Below are positions 29,060 through 41,003 of a stretch of 64,000 bases of DNA, piece by piece; position 1 is the stretch's first letter; every line of letters starts with the position of its first letter. The stretch covers positions 1-64,000 of the forward strand of contig JASANG010002313.1 of the NCBI GenBank assembly GCA_030248215.1, given 5' to 3'. The notes beneath the pieces are model-generated. The model saw only the letters and a list, made by a program, of their open reading frames with translations. It had not been told where the DNA came from and ran no database searches. This DNA is from Enoplolaimus lenunculus (lineage: Eukaryota > Nematoda > Enoplea > Enoplida > Thoracostomopsidae). The position numbers and the translations under genes were made by a program.

Positions 29060-29755
29060 TAAGGCGGCACCGAATCCACGATTCAACCGGATCCGAACCC
29101 GAATCCGATTCTTGCATTTTGCGAATTTTAGTATATATCTAAAATTTCTTTTAGAATATTAACGCAATGCCAGGAGCATAATAAACATTAAACGTTGGTA
29201 TATATTTTTCGAGCTCGACCTCAGTTCAGAGATTTGTGACCTGCAATAAAAATATTGATGTCAGGGTGCAACCGGATTTCCGGTTCCGGTTCCGGCATTT
29301 TTTCACCTTCCGGTTCCGGTAGATTTTTACCGGATTTAAAAATTCCGGTGTTATAATTTGGCCGTTTTCTTAACTTTGCTAATTTTTAAGAATCTCTTTT
29401 GAAAGCCACTTGTACTCCGAATATAAGCCATTGATGGTGGATTTCACTTCAGTCGACGACGAAAATCTAAAATACAACAAATAAAATAAATAGCTAGGTT
29501 CGACTAAGGTTGTTTCACAAATAATAGAGCAAAAAATACGATTAAAATGAAATTTTTGCTGAAATCCATTTTTCACTTTCCGGTTCCGGTAAATTGTAAT
29601 TCCGGTTGAACCCTGATTGATGTATATAACAATTTACTTGAATTTTATTGTTTAATGAAAAAAATTTTCCAAACACTGTTGGATTCGGTTTTTGATTCGT
29701 TTTTTGTCAGAACCGAAACAGGATTTGAATCTGAACCGCGAATTTTTGCTATACG
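29060..29755. mobile_element. CCGAAT-family hAT MITE, split by a nested MITE
   Basis: The left end TAAGGCGGCACCGAATCC and the interior (ATCAACGCAATG-like, CTGCAATAAAAATATTGAT) match the copy at 30,672-31,038. The interior is interrupted at 29,262-29,615 by a CCGGTT-family MITE with its 8-bp duplication, and resumes with the ACACTGTTGGATTCGG segment. Confidence 0.7.
29262..29615. mobile_element. hAT-type MITE, CCGGTT family, copy 3, perfect TSD
   Basis: It starts CAGGGTGCAACCGGATTT and ends TTCCGGTTGAACCCTG. It is flanked by ATTGATGT on both sides (29,254-29,261 and 29,616-29,623). The related element at 30,672-31,038 has the uninterrupted version of the site (AAATATTGATTTT), which proves the insertion. 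Confidence 0.93.
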
Positions 29756-29759
29756 CTAT

Positions 29760-30670
29760 GTCAGCGTCCAGTTTCGAAAGTTTATATTAAAATCAAAATT
29801 CAGTCTTCCTCGTTGACATGCTTTCATCGAGAATTTGAAAAAAGGACTTTTGAGCTTTCACTACAACTATTTAATAGTTAGGTGGGTACAAACGGTTAGA
29901 TTATTGTAAATTTTGCTAAATGATTTCGAAATTATGGGACAGACTTATTACTATTATAGTAAAAGTGAAAAACTGCATAAATGATGCCAACAATAGGCTA
30001 TCACTTTCACGTGATTAGTTTCAGCACACAATTTGACACAACAAGGTTTGAAACGGATAGAAACTGTTGCAAAAATAGAAGACATTAAGTACGAACATAC
30101 GCACCAAATATATCTCAATGCCAATGCAATTCAAACGTACTACTTTTTTTACATATTCGTTTACATGAACTTATGAGCACTTTTGTAAGAACATGTGTTA
30201 ATATTTTTACTGTTGCTCTCCAGGTCATTATAAAAATCATTGATAATTTTTAAATTTGTATATTGGCCGGCCGACGGCCAGTGACCGGCCGAAAAGTTGT
30301 AATTGCACAACATTGTATACTGCAAGTCCCGAATCTTGTGGCAGTGTGGTCCAGCCGTAATCCGGACGGCTAAATTGCAGCCGGTTAGATGTTGCCTGTC
30401 TGCTTAACAAAAAGCATTATAAAATTATCCAGTGATGACGGATAAGCATTGTCAATCAAGGGCGCTCTATGTTGGAAAGTGAAGTTTCTGGCCTGAATAC
30501 AGCTAATCTGAGTACGTACGCAACTTTTCATCGTACTACAATAAGTTTAGGATCGCAAATGATAGGTGGTATAGGCATAGGTGCTCAGTCCAACTTTGTA
30601 GAAACCAAAAAATAAGACAAATCTGACGAACTTTCTCATCATTTGGAAAAGTATTTTCTACAACCGTGTA
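29760..30670. other. No gene recognised; one GGCCGGCC repeat
   Basis: Mostly AT-rich. A block at about 30,240-30,320 with TATTGGCCGGCCGACGGCC and AATTGCACAACA recurs at 45,665-45,755. Confidence 0.5.
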
Positions 30671-30671
30671 T

Positions 30672-31038
30672 CAGGGTGGCGCCGAATCCACGATTTGACC
30701 GAATCCGAATCCAGTGCTAATTTGCCGAATCCGAAACCGAATCCGAATCCTGCATGTTGCACATTTCACATACATCTATAATTTGTTTCGGAATATCAAC
30801 GCAATGACAGCCGTATAACTTTTAATACGTCAATATATTTCGTCCCGACGTCAGTTCTGAGATTTCTCACCTGAAATAAAAAATATTGATTTTTATAGCA
30901 AGATATTTAAAATTTTATTGCTTAAAAATGAAAAACATATTGCCGAACGTTGTTGGATTCGGCTTTTGGATTCGGCTTTTCCACAACCGAATCCGAACCT
31001 CAAATTTTTACCGAATCCGAACCTTTGTTGCCACCCTG
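30672..31038. mobile_element. hAT-type MITE, CCGAAT family
   Basis: It starts CAGGGTGGCGCCGAATCC and ends TTTGTTGCCACCCTG, with ACCGAATCCGAATCC repeats at both ends. The flanking 8-mers CCGTGTAT and CCTTGTAT match at 7 of 8. Confidence 0.9.
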
Positions 31039-31308
31039 CCTTGTATATAACCCTGCCGAAGAACGCAGTCAGTACTCCTCAAAAATCCCGTAGTGATGCG
31101 ACCGGCTGTAGAATAAGAATAGTCGGCCGCCCCAAACAGGTCCGAGAAGGCTTCCCAACGAAATGTATCACAACTTGTATAAGTTAATTGGTCCGCGAAA
31201 ATTTTTTTATTGGCTTGTTATAAATTGAAACATATCATCGGTTATCGGTTGGTGGGACGCCCCTTTTGGTGGAAGGCCCGGGCACTTGTTATTGCGGTCG
31301 AGTAGTGG

Positions 31309-31530
31309 TCCGCGTTAGACACTGAGCAACGCCGCCTCAAAATCAACTGCTGAGTGTTTCTGTTTTTATGCCTTATCAGAACCTCAACATTATACACATG
31401 TATCTTGGTTCTTCCAGGTTTTTATTGCTGCTGCATATGAATGTACTACATATGCAGCAGTGATTTACCGATAAACAACATCAGCATTAGGTTAATACTT
31501 GTCTCCATGCATCCGCATGTCACTTTCCCC
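31309..31530 (-). mobile_element. tRNA-derived SINE-like copy, truncated
   Basis: It shares the tail (TCAACTGCTGAGTGTTTCTG, then CTTCCAGGTTTTTATTGCTG) with 31,760-31,945. Only the start of the tRNA-like head remains (CTGAGCAACGCCGCCTC on the plus strand). Confidence 0.6.
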
Positions 31531-31659
31531 GGTTTTCTATAAGGTTGTCACTTGACCGCCAACTTATGTACTTTTGGTTCTACGGCGGCAGTTTCCCATT
31601 GCGGTTCAGTCGTGGTCACCATGTGATAAGTTGGGTAGGCTAGGGTACGACGGTTTTAG

Positions 31660-31945
31660 TTCTGAGTGCTCAGCAGCTGAAAATCAGGGATTTTCCCAAG
31701 AGGTTTCGTACTCGATCGACAGATTATCAGTCCAGCGCTGTAGCCGCTGAGCCGCGCTGTCTCACAATCAACTGCTGAGTTTTTCTATTTTTATACCTTA
31801 TAAGAACCTCAGCTTTATACACATGTATGTTGGTTCTTCCAGGTTTTTACTGCTGCTGCATATAAAGGCACTATATATATGCACCGGTGATTTACCGTTG
31901 TACATCAGAATGAGGTTAATACGTGTAGCCATGCATCCGCATGTC
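31660..31945 (-). mobile_element. tRNA-derived SINE-like copy
   Basis: The tRNA-Ile-like head on the minus strand at 31,768-31,695 (AGATTATCAGTCCAGCGC on plus) is followed by the shared tail up to about 31,945. Same family as 28,822-28,965. Confidence 0.65.
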
Positions 31946-32139
31946 ACAAAGTTTAACTGCCAACTCGCGAAGGCACAATACACATTAACATAAAAATTGC
32001 TCTGTTTGCAGCAGTTCCCAAACTTGTTTTGTGTCGGAAAATTAGTTACGTATTTGATTTGCCAAAAATTCCAGCCAAAGGCTGAACCAATTCACGAGGC
32101 TGCGATCCAAGACCAAAATTCAACTCAGTAATAACTTAC

Positions 32140-32223
32140 GTTGCGTATCTCGCGGCAATCTAGGATTTGTCGCACGAAAGTATTCACTTTTTGAGCTAAT
32201 AAACGGCGAAAAACACTTAAAAC
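32140..32223 (-). CDS. Candidate host exon (84 nt, phase 0/0)
   Basis: On the minus strand, acceptor TTATTGTCAG is followed by VLSVFRRLLAQKVNTFVRQ and ILDCREIRN, then donor GTAAGT. It has a strong donor and acceptor, an open phase-0 frame and a helical Leu/Arg-rich composition. It is on the same strand and in the same phase as exons A-F, so it may be an upstream exon of that gene. The 8-kb gap leaves this unproven. Confidence 0.4.
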
Positions 32224-32828
32224 CTGACAATAATATTGAAAAACAGAACTGGTAATTCAGCCAAGAGACTATCTAACTTAATCGAAAAATTATTCAACAA
32301 TAATACGTACTCACAAAAATCCTACAGCTTTTTATTTTACCCAGTATATAATGGCAAATGGGCTAAAAACCGCATTTTTTCACATCCCGTTTCTTATATC
32401 ATGATGTCCTTTGTCATGGATTTTCAACGCCGATGCCATAAATACGTACATTATGTACACAGTAAGGCACACAATCATTGATCTTCACTCAGCTCGTATT
32501 TCACCAAAGTGACCCACAGACAGGCTTCGATGACACAAAATTATGACTTACATAATTATCAACAAAAATATGATTGTTTTATTCTTAAAAGTCTTTCTGT
32601 TTCAACGCATTTGCATGTACGTATATCATTTTCATTTTCAACGACGAACTCTGACTCTATCGGCGCTCTTCGTGATTTCCACACCCCGCCGTCTTTTGCG
32701 ATATCCCAGATCACGCGACCACTGTTTACTACGTGAATTTTTACGCCTTCCACGCGCTTCATGGCCTAATCGTTGCCTGCTATATCGCTCTTCCTGTCGT
32801 CGTTGTTGTTGTTGCCGGCATAGCTTTA

Positions 32829-33835
32829 CGAAAAATACAGAGGTCTTCGGGCAAACGCTACCACCCCCGCGGGGTCTGTCCGCAGGACGCTAAGGTCGGG
32901 GCGTGGGTCCCTTAAGTGTCGAATACGGGCTGACGTGAGCGCTGGACAATGTATGAGCCAGCGATTCAAGTCTTGTGATGCTTCTTTACATTTGCCGCAA
33001 ATAGAATCGAAGCCGGGCTTGACGACCGTCTTATAAACCGCAAGTTGGAGGCAGTGGCCTGCTCGCAGACGTGCGAGCAGCACTGCATCCTTGCGGCTAA
33101 TGCAGCTGTCATTGCCGACCGGGCCGCCATAGATGATTCGTAGTGACACTTTGAGACAGGCGGGGCGTCGCGAAACTGTTGCTGCTTTGGCTGCTGCATC
33201 GACTGTCTCGTTTCCGATGAGGCCGACATGACCGGGGACCCATTGCAGATTTATTCTTCCACTCGCTCGCGTAAAGCTTTCATTGTCTGTGCCGTATCTG
33301 TTGTGTTGCTGTTGATGTTTGCCATACATCTCAATGGCGCACGGCTGTCCGAGCAGATGAGAGTCTCATCAGTGACGTCGTTTTCGTATAGCCAGTTGGC
33401 AGCGAGTTCCAGAGCGGTCAGTTCTATTTCGTACAAGCAGGTCAGCGGCCTGCCTCTTCGTTTGAGGGTGTCAATCACGTTGAAGTCTGCCGGGTTTCCT
33501 CTTCTTCGCGCACGGTGGCTCATGAAGAACTGCGATCGCTTGTCGTTCCCGGGCCCAGCTGTTGCCGAGACCGATTGGGCCAGTCGCTGGCCCATTTGAC
33601 GGAAGCCGCTCCTGATCTTCGAGCGATGTAACACGTTGCTTTCAATCAGCGTTTGCCGGGGGTTGTTGGTTGGCAGGCGTGGTGACTTCTCGTATGCTCG
33701 GCAGGAGGTCTTCCGAGTGCGACGAGTATGAACTGATTCCAGCTTCCAGACGGAGTGCTTCTACCGGGGTTGTTGCAACTTGACTCGTGATAATGCGAAG
33801 CGCCTTGTTTTCTACTAGGCAACCAGTGGTCTACG
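32829..33835 (-). pseudogene. LINE 3' fragment: RNase H and C-terminal zinc knuckle, broken
   Basis: Read on the minus strand. The RT-to-RNase H linker (NKALRIITSQVATTPVEALR then LEAGISSY) is near 33,800-33,720. RNase H motifs follow: IELTALELAANWLYEN (Glu), ICSDSRAPL (Asp), VPGHVGLIGNETVDAAAKAA (His/Asp). The last part is a CGKC...HCPAL knuckle near the end. This order is typical of I/R1-group non-LTR retrotransposons. The frame shifts between the SDSRAPL part and the VPGHVG part near 33,260, and there are in-frame stops around 33,640. The RT, endonuclease and ORF1 are absent, so it is a 5'-truncated dead copy. The 3' flank to about 32,640 may be its UTR. Confidence 0.8.
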
Positions 33836-34232
33836 TAGCCTGAAAATTTTTTGGGGGAACTTTCCAATATTCGGTGGATCAAAAATGCAGCAGATAAAGT
33901 GAATACCTATCTCCAACTAGGGTTATTTTACCAATGATATTGCAAAAAAGAAAATTAAGATGGATTTTTCGGTGGCATGTATTTTTCGCATGAACCCTAC
34001 CTCAACACTTGTGCGCAAATTGTTTTGTTACAAGTGTTGAGGCAAGGTCAGCAATATTTTGAACTGTGTGCGGCGCCTTATCGTTCAGGATGTACATCCA
34101 GGGTTTCAAAAGGAACTATATACATTTCACAGGAAGCAGGAAAAGGAGCCGAGCTGGAATTGTAAATATATCGTTCAACACCCAATTAATATTGATAATT
34201 GACGATTATTGGAAAAAGTGCGCTGTTCGTCA

Positions 34233-35240
34233 ATGCCTCGACTGTTTTGTGCTTTTTGAGCGAAGCGAAATTGCGAGCGAAGCTCGGAGTTTCGCGAAGC
34301 GTTTTATGTTTTGTACTTGGGGGTCGAAAGGTGGATGTCCGTCCGAAAAGAATCTCAGGAACGGCTGAACCGATTTTCATAAACTTTTTTTGTTTGAAAG
34401 TCAATTATCCTAGGGTGTTAACCTCGCATTAGGGTTTTAAAATTTTAAGCCGTTTATTAGCTACAGGCTAATTTGCATAATTAATTAAGCCTAAATTAGG
34501 ACTTTCCACAATATTTCAGTAATTATTTCAGTTAGAAGCAATCTAATTTTAGCATTAAAGGGTTTTTGGGTGCGAGAAATCTCCGTAGACTGTTTACAAA
34601 CCTCCAAAACTGATAATTGAGTTGTTAGCTAATGGATAATTTGCATATTAGCATAGTTTGTAAGCCTAAATTAGGACTTCTTACAATATTTCACTAATTA
34701 TTACAAACCTCCAAAACCGATAATGGAATAGTTAGCTAATAGCTAATTTGCATATTAGCTTAATTGACAAGACAAAATTAGGACTTTTTAAATTATTTCA
34801 ATAATTATTAGGGTTTACTGAAGGATTTGGTGCGAGGAATCTGAATATATTGTTTACAAACGTCTAAAACCGAAAAACCGATGGTTGAGTAGTTAGCTAA
34901 TAGAAATTTGCATATAAGTATAATTGATAAGCCTAAATTAGGCGTTTTTACAATGTTTCACTAATTATTAGGGTTACAAGCAATCTAATTTCAGCAATAA
35001 TGGGTTTTTGGGTGCGAGGAATCTGAATAAATTGTCTAAAGACCTTTAAAAGCAATTGTCGAATAGTTACGTAGCTAATACATAATTTGCATATTTGCTT
35101 AATTGACGAGACAAAATTAGGACTTTTTCGAGGAAATTGCTTACAAACCTCCAAAACCGATAAATGAATAGTTAGCTAATAACTAATTTGCATATTACCT
35201 TAATTGCTTACGTGTGTTTGAGCTTCGCTCAATAAATGTA
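34233..35240. repeat. GAGCGAAGC-ended element with internal tandem units
   Basis: The left edge has TTTTTGAGCGAAGCGAAA and a phrase ATCTCAGGAACGGCTGAACC like that at 43,275-43,310. The body is three to five imperfect copies of a unit with GATAATTGAGTAGTTAGCTAATAG, TAATTTGCATATTAGC and CCTAAATTAGGACTTTT. The right edge is GAGCTTCGCTCAATAAA, the inverse of the left. A related inverted piece is at 38,569-38,668. No coding region. Confidence 0.65.
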
Positions 35241-35393
35241 GTCCCACTACGACTGGTATTAACCAGATTTCCCTAAAAGCGAAAGGGATATGCTCCTCAT
35301 CCACAAAAAGACTCATTGTCTAATCGCAGTACAAATGCAACATACCAAGCTGAGAATCAAGGTCAGTGTTTGTTTTCTAGCAAACAATGTGAT

Positions 35394-36760
35394 TAAAGCG
35401 GAGAGGTGACAAATGTTAAAATCGCACACCTCATTCCTCAACGGAATACAACAGTGGGAGTAGCATCAGCAGCAACAACAACAGTGCAAAAACTGACTAA
35501 GTTGCCACCGATTGTGGCGTGTGCGCCGGTGATTCCTACCGGGGAATTGAACGATTTGATGACAGATTGTTCGATGGAATACGATAATGGACTAAAAACG
35601 CGTCCCTTGCTAGCAGGGAAAAGAGTCTCGGTTTCAGCAAGTCTCGGTATTTCGCAGGTCTCGGTCTCGGTATCACTTTTTTGTGTCGGTGGTTTGGAAC
35701 CGAGACCATAAGTCAAGGATACAGCAAATATATTACTGTATTAAGTAAGTAATGGCTGATGAATAAAATTTTTTTTCTGAAATTTTGAAATTTCATAATT
35801 ACACTATAATTACGAGCACATATTCTGAAAAAATATGAAAAACACAAGAACTATAAAAATACAAAAAACTACGAAAAAGCATTACAGATAGTTTATTTTG
35901 AAATTTTTAATTTTTTCGGTGATGACCAAAAATTGACGGTGACCGAGACTTTTCTTGACCGGACTCGGTAGTCAGATCTGGGTCTCGATTTTTAACCGAT
36001 ACCGCCGTCCCTGCTTCGCAGCAGGGTTTCCGGATAGCGTTGTTAATTGTCTGGGAAGTTCAAAATATTTTGAGCGGCGGCTCGGCGATGGCCGATAATT
36101 TGAACCGTTGCATTCGGTGCCGACTTCGCAAGGTGCCGTGCTAGTATGGTTGGATCTGTTGGTAGCAGGCGGCAAACGTCTAGGACTAACCAATCTCACA
36201 ACACTGGGGGTCGGCCCAGTTGGGCAGCGAAGGAGCGTTTTCAGGGTTTTCGACCGATTCGACGATGTCGAGTATTCCGTGGGATAACGGCGGCGATGTA
36301 GTAGCGGATCTGAATGATACAACTCCGAGAACAAGGAACGTGGTTAAGACTGGGAGTTGAACTGCTGGAAACGCTAGACACGACCCAGAGATTGAATTCG
36401 TCTGTGGGTCGCCTGTATCCGCCGCATGAGAGGGTTAGTATTTGACGGTTAGCGGTCGGAAATGGACGTAGAGCTAGTGGACAAGGGTGCTACTACTAAT
36501 TCTAGTTTTTGTGCTGTAAATGGCTGTTCTGCTACAACGGATCAATTGAATAGCTTTAAATTGAAGTCGCGAGGGCTAAATTGAACTGAAACTGTAAGAG
36601 AGTATCGACTACGATCCAGGGTACAACTGATAGTGACCCATCGTCACGCTTCGAAATTAAAGCGCAGGCCAGTGAGTGTCCCAGAAGGCATCAGACGATG
36701 TTAAAATTAGATGTGATCGAAGATAATGAGTATTTCATTGACATATATGTTTTGGTAAGT
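35394..36760 (+). other. Possible fossil retroelement pol-type fragment
   Basis: Protein-like plus-strand segments occur here. The last part (36,463-36,760) has VELVDKGATTNSS and LKLDVIEDNEYFIDIYVL, which faintly recall the LVDTGA start and a later strand of retropepsins. A CAGGGA-family MITE (35,614-36,013) is inserted in it. If it is a retroelement it is old, broken and of unassigned family. It could also be host exons. Confidence 0.3.
35614..36013. mobile_element. hAT-type MITE, TCTCGG family, copy 1
   Basis: It starts CAGGGAAAAGAGTCTCGG and ends with CCGATACCGCCGTCCCTG. Both ends carry GGTCTCGGTCTCGG-type repeats. The flanks CTTGCTAG and CTTCGCAG agree at 5 of 8. Confidence 0.75.
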
Positions 36761-38565
36761 TACAGTAGCTATTCCAAGAAGGGATCTTGCTTAACCAAAA
36801 TAATAATTCGAAACTTTTCTGAAATTTTGTGCTTTTGTAAAGTTTAGCTGAAGCCACGTTTCTTGTCTTTCCGATTTCATAAAAATAATTTGGAACTTGG
36901 GGAGGTGTTTTTCTAATATGGTACTGAAAATGAGTAGTGTTCGTGTGGGGGAGGCCCCTTGTTACTTCATTGCGAAATAATAGGTGGATGAGGTCGTGTT
37001 GGCATTTTGTGGAATGTAAATCTGGGGTTCGGCTTCCGTTTTTCAGTCCAAGACACATGTTCTGTCGTAGAAGTAATAGCATTTTTGCAAGTATTGAACG
37101 TATCATGTCATTGTGTTGCGTTGCGGAGTTGATTGCATCAGTAGATGTTTGTATGTTGAATGGTAAGCCAATTCTGCGCTAACTGTTATGTTTGCAGTAA
37201 AATAATGTTGTAATGGCCACGATACATATTTTAGACTTCGTTCCAGCTTATTTTTGCTCTTAGAATTTAGTGTTATTGTAAAATTGAGCTGGGTTATTTA
37301 CGTTGACAGTGGGCACTGGTAAACTAGAGTGGATTGCGTAAAATATTGATGTTGATGTTGTTATGGTTGCGACAGATTTTCACACTGACGAGCTTCTTCA
37401 ACAACCAAAAGTACCTGGACATATCGCCAATCATAGCCAGTGATAGGTGCTACACACAGTTGAGAAATTTGGTCCAGATGGCAGCACTGTGAGGTCCTCC
37501 TGTGTAATCTTCCGTGGTTTCAAATGTTGGAGGGCCAAACGAGAGAATCTGCAAGCATTTTCTGTTTGGGTCAATCAATTTTTCCACCAAGAAAGTTTGG
37601 GATGTTGAACGCTAGAAAGCGTATAAGGTTGCCTATATACGTACTAACAAAGCGTTGATGTTTTATTCGTAAGATGAAAAAGCCGGAACCGAAATTCCGG
37701 TTGTATTTTGTTTAAGGGGTTTTACACCAACAGAGGCGCAGCAACACTCAGCTGTGTGGAATCAATCGATGTGGAAAAGAGTGGACCAAACAAACGGTCT
37801 GTTTACCGTATGGTCATTCAGCGAAAAGAGTTGACTGTTTAAGTGTTGCGCTATGCTTGAGTTTCGGCACTGAAAGATGTAAGATTATACTCAACTGCGT
37901 CGTAGTGCATAGTGCGGCGTGAGAAAGTTTAGCACAACCGTAAATGATTTATAAAGTATTTGGTTGCTTGTTTTGTTATCAATATGTGTAACGTTGGCCT
38001 TTAGAAGTTGTACCTTGTTCCTGAATCTATTGTTGTGCTGTGAAATGGTAACATTTTGCATGCTTATAAGCGCTAATTATATTAGTTTATCCGTGTACGC
38101 TCGACTGGCGTAGTCAAAAAGTGTTTTTGCTTTAAGAATTTTCACAGGGGGCTCTTATCTATCTTAAATGTTAGAAAAATTCCTGACGGAGTTCTCCATT
38201 GCCCTGTCGTTTCCTGCAATGCTGTTTATGTATCACTTAGTTTAGTTTTCAGTGCGAAATTATGCTTTAGCGTCAGTACACTAGTGTGGAGACAATCTAT
38301 GCTTTCGAGAAGTATATGGATTCCTCGGTAATGAAGACATTTAAAAGTAAGCTATGGCCATTACGTTGATTACGAAATAACATATATTTCTTCCGTCTTG
38401 AACGGGGCAATATCTCCTGATTTAAAACAACGTTTGCTTATTTGGATTTGGAATTAAGCGGTTTAATCAACTTCAGTGAAATCGATATCTGATTTTAGTG
38501 GACAGTGAACGGTTTCGTGAGGATTGGATTTTTTGCGAAACGCTTCATTAAATATGACGAAGTAG
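36760..38565. other. No gene recognised
   Basis: Unique-looking AT-rich DNA with short chance frames. I see no exon with supporting splice signals and no repeat ends. Confidence 0.45.
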
Positions 38566-38568
38566 ATT

Positions 38569-39015
38569 TAGGCTTTACCAATTATGCAAATTAGCCTGTA
38601 GCTAATAAACGGCTTAAAATTTTAAAACAAAAAATTTATCACATAAGTTTTGCTTCGCTCAATGATTAAGATCTTTTTGCTAATTTTGTTTTTTAGTAAT
38701 TTTAATAATTTAGATCTTTTTGCTAGTTTCATTTTTTGGTAATTTTAATAATTTCGATCTTTTTGCTGATTTCATTTTTTTGGTAATATCAATATTTTAG
38801 ATCTTTTGGTAATTTCAATATTTTAGATCTTTTGGTAATTTCATTTTTTGGTAATTTTAATAATTTAGATATTTTCGCTAATTTCATTTTTGGTAATTTT
38901 AATAATTTAGATCTTTTTGCTAATTTAATTTTTTGGTAATTTTTAATAATTTAGATATTTTTGTTAATTTTATTTCTTGGTAATTTTAATGATTTAGATC
39001 TTTTTCCTAATTCCA
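38569..39015. repeat. GAGCGAAGC-family piece plus ~43-bp minisatellite
   Basis: 38,569-38,668 is the inverse of 34,430-34,480 and ends GCTTCGCTCAATGATT. From about 38,680 to 39,010, seven or eight imperfect units of TTTTTTGGTAATTTTAATAA followed by TTTAGATCTTTTTGCTAATT follow in tandem. Confidence 0.75.
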
Positions 39016-40042
39016 TTTTTTGGTTGACGCAAAGTGCTACCCATTGAATTTAAGTTTCGAAAGTTTCGTTGGTTTACTGTGTGCGTCGTTGCAATTAAAA
39101 GATTACTTTTCGACCAAAAGTTAATTTGTTATTAGTACAGAAATTATATGCTTTGATAGTGGTTAATTTATCGAAATTTGCTGAGATACTTTAAAGCATT
39201 ACGTAATGATTATTTCAGTACTTCTATATTCTTGGGCTGTAGTTGTTCGTGTTGCAAACCCTATTTCCGACGTACCTATACTTTGTTGACAAGCGTGCCA
39301 GCAGGTCAACATTCAAATGGTTTAGGCTGATGTTATATCAACTGCCAGTGGTGGTGCTGCTTTTTGCTACAACGATGTTGACGTTGTTCAACATAATCGC
39401 GTTACGAGGAAATGAAATACTACTGAATAAGTTAGTTTTAAAATTTTAATGAAAATCTTTACACCAGTTTGTTTTACCTGAGAATTTTTTCTCATTTAAC
39501 TGTTTTAACTTTTAACCTCCCTAGATTTTGTGTTGTCAGCCTCTTTGGCATCTGTTGATTGTTTTTCAGGGTGAAAACTACAAAAAAATGAACTCAGGAA
39601 CAAACTGCTAATTTATTGTGTTTTTATGCTATTGACTAATGTATTGTCTGACCTGTATAGAATACTGATTGGGCTTCTAAAACCGTACTTAGTACAACTT
39701 CATATTCAAATATTTAATAACTAACTATTAAAACAATTTATCGTTTCTGAAACTGGTACTTAGGAAAAACTGAACAAACTTTTTCGAAAATTATTTTTCG
39801 GTTTTTTATATTTCTAAGGGTCCCTTATACTTGAAAATTTATTAAAAAGGGGGACAAATGACATACCGTTCGACGCGGTTTGACGAGACAAACACAGTGG
39901 AGCAATTTTTTCCACAATCAACTCGCCCTACAAAAATACCTTCATTCAAGTTTCAGGGATCTTTCTTTAGTTATATTGTGCAAAAGTAATGTTTTATTTG
40001 AAGCCGTTCAGGGGGCTACCGCCCCCTGAACCCCTGCTTTTC
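39016..40042. other. No gene recognised
   Basis: AT-rich. Only short frames are seen. Confidence 0.45.
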
Positions 40043-40045
40043 TAA

Positions 40046-40559
40046 TGGAGCATCCACGTTATAACGCTTGCGCAGATGCAAAAAATGTCCAGTTTACCCT
40101 ACAAAGAGAGTACGTTTTGCAATTGTAGCTAGAGTGTCTGGACATAAATAATGGTGTGCTTAGATAGTGGTGTTTGTCCGCAGTCTGTCGTAAGGGAATC
40201 TGACAAAACACATGGCGTTTTTTGGGTGTATGGACTTTTTAAGGTATGTGCATTAATGCAGATATTGTTATAGCGTTTTAATTGAAATGTGTGAAGTTTT
40301 TTGTTTAAATAGTCCCTTCGGAGGGCCTCAGTAAATTTGTACACTTTGCATATGGCATAGGGACAAAAACATGTTATTGCCGTAAGGTTAAGACAAATAT
40401 AAGCTTCCAAACTGGCTATGTTTATTGTCGGTACTCTGTAAGGATAAGTTATTCGCGTAAGACCTACTGCCTTAGCCCACTCTGTTCACACAACGTTGAT
40501 CCTCGGAGGGACAGGACAATTTTTTACTTTTTCGCGAGCGTTATAACGTGGATGCTCCA
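40046..40559. mobile_element. PIF/Harbinger-like MITE (TGGGTCATCC family), TSD TAA
   Basis: Starts TGGAGCATCCACGTTATAAC and ends GTTATAACGTGGATGCTCCA. Flanked by TAA on both sides. Contains the internal palindrome AGTCCCTTCGGAGGG at about 40,311. Sister elements: 44,639-46,062, 48,874-49,834, 54,386-54,875, 60,665-60,987. A 3-bp TWA target site is the PIF/Harbinger hallmark. No transposase is encoded. Confidence 0.85.
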
Positions 40560-40766
40560 TAAAGAGAAGCTAAGCAGATATGCGGCTGCTGCCCCCTAAG
40601 GCCCCCGCACTAAACAACTCATGCTATGCAGCTGATAATCTCCTTAAGAACAAATAAAAATCGTAATGCGCAAAAAACCTAATACTGGTTACGTTTTGTA
40701 CACTCGATAATTATTGACTGAGTAGACTGATAAAATGTTATTTTCTGATCCGCCACATCGTTGTGA

Positions 40767-41003
40767 TGCGGGGTTCACGTCATAACTGGGGCAGCTTGGA
40801 ACACGTTTTGTGCGAGTTGATTCGACATCAACATAAAATGTTGTGATCTAAATAGCGGTTGCGTAGACAAAATGTGAATGTCACGTGACATTGGCTTACA
40901 CTGCAAAAATGGTGAGTCAAACTGACTCTCTCTGAAATAGGAGTCGAATTTGACTCTGGCAGAGTCAGCATCCGGGTGCCTCAGTTATAACGTAAACCCC
41001 GCA
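40767..41003. mobile_element. TGCGGGGTTC-family MITE, TSD TGA, short copy
   Basis: It starts TGCGGGGTTCACGTCATAAC and ends GTTATAACGTAAACCCCGCA, with TGA on both sides. It is followed inside by the subterminal block TTGATTCGACATCAAC. Sister copies: 46,678-47,566, 50,293-53,841, 63,776 onward. Confidence 0.85.

Noticed and set aside
32559-32893. Arg-rich plus and minus frames next to the LINE
   Set aside because: They overlap the LINE 3' flank. Weak resemblance to the basic exon at 6,699-6,283 is only composition.
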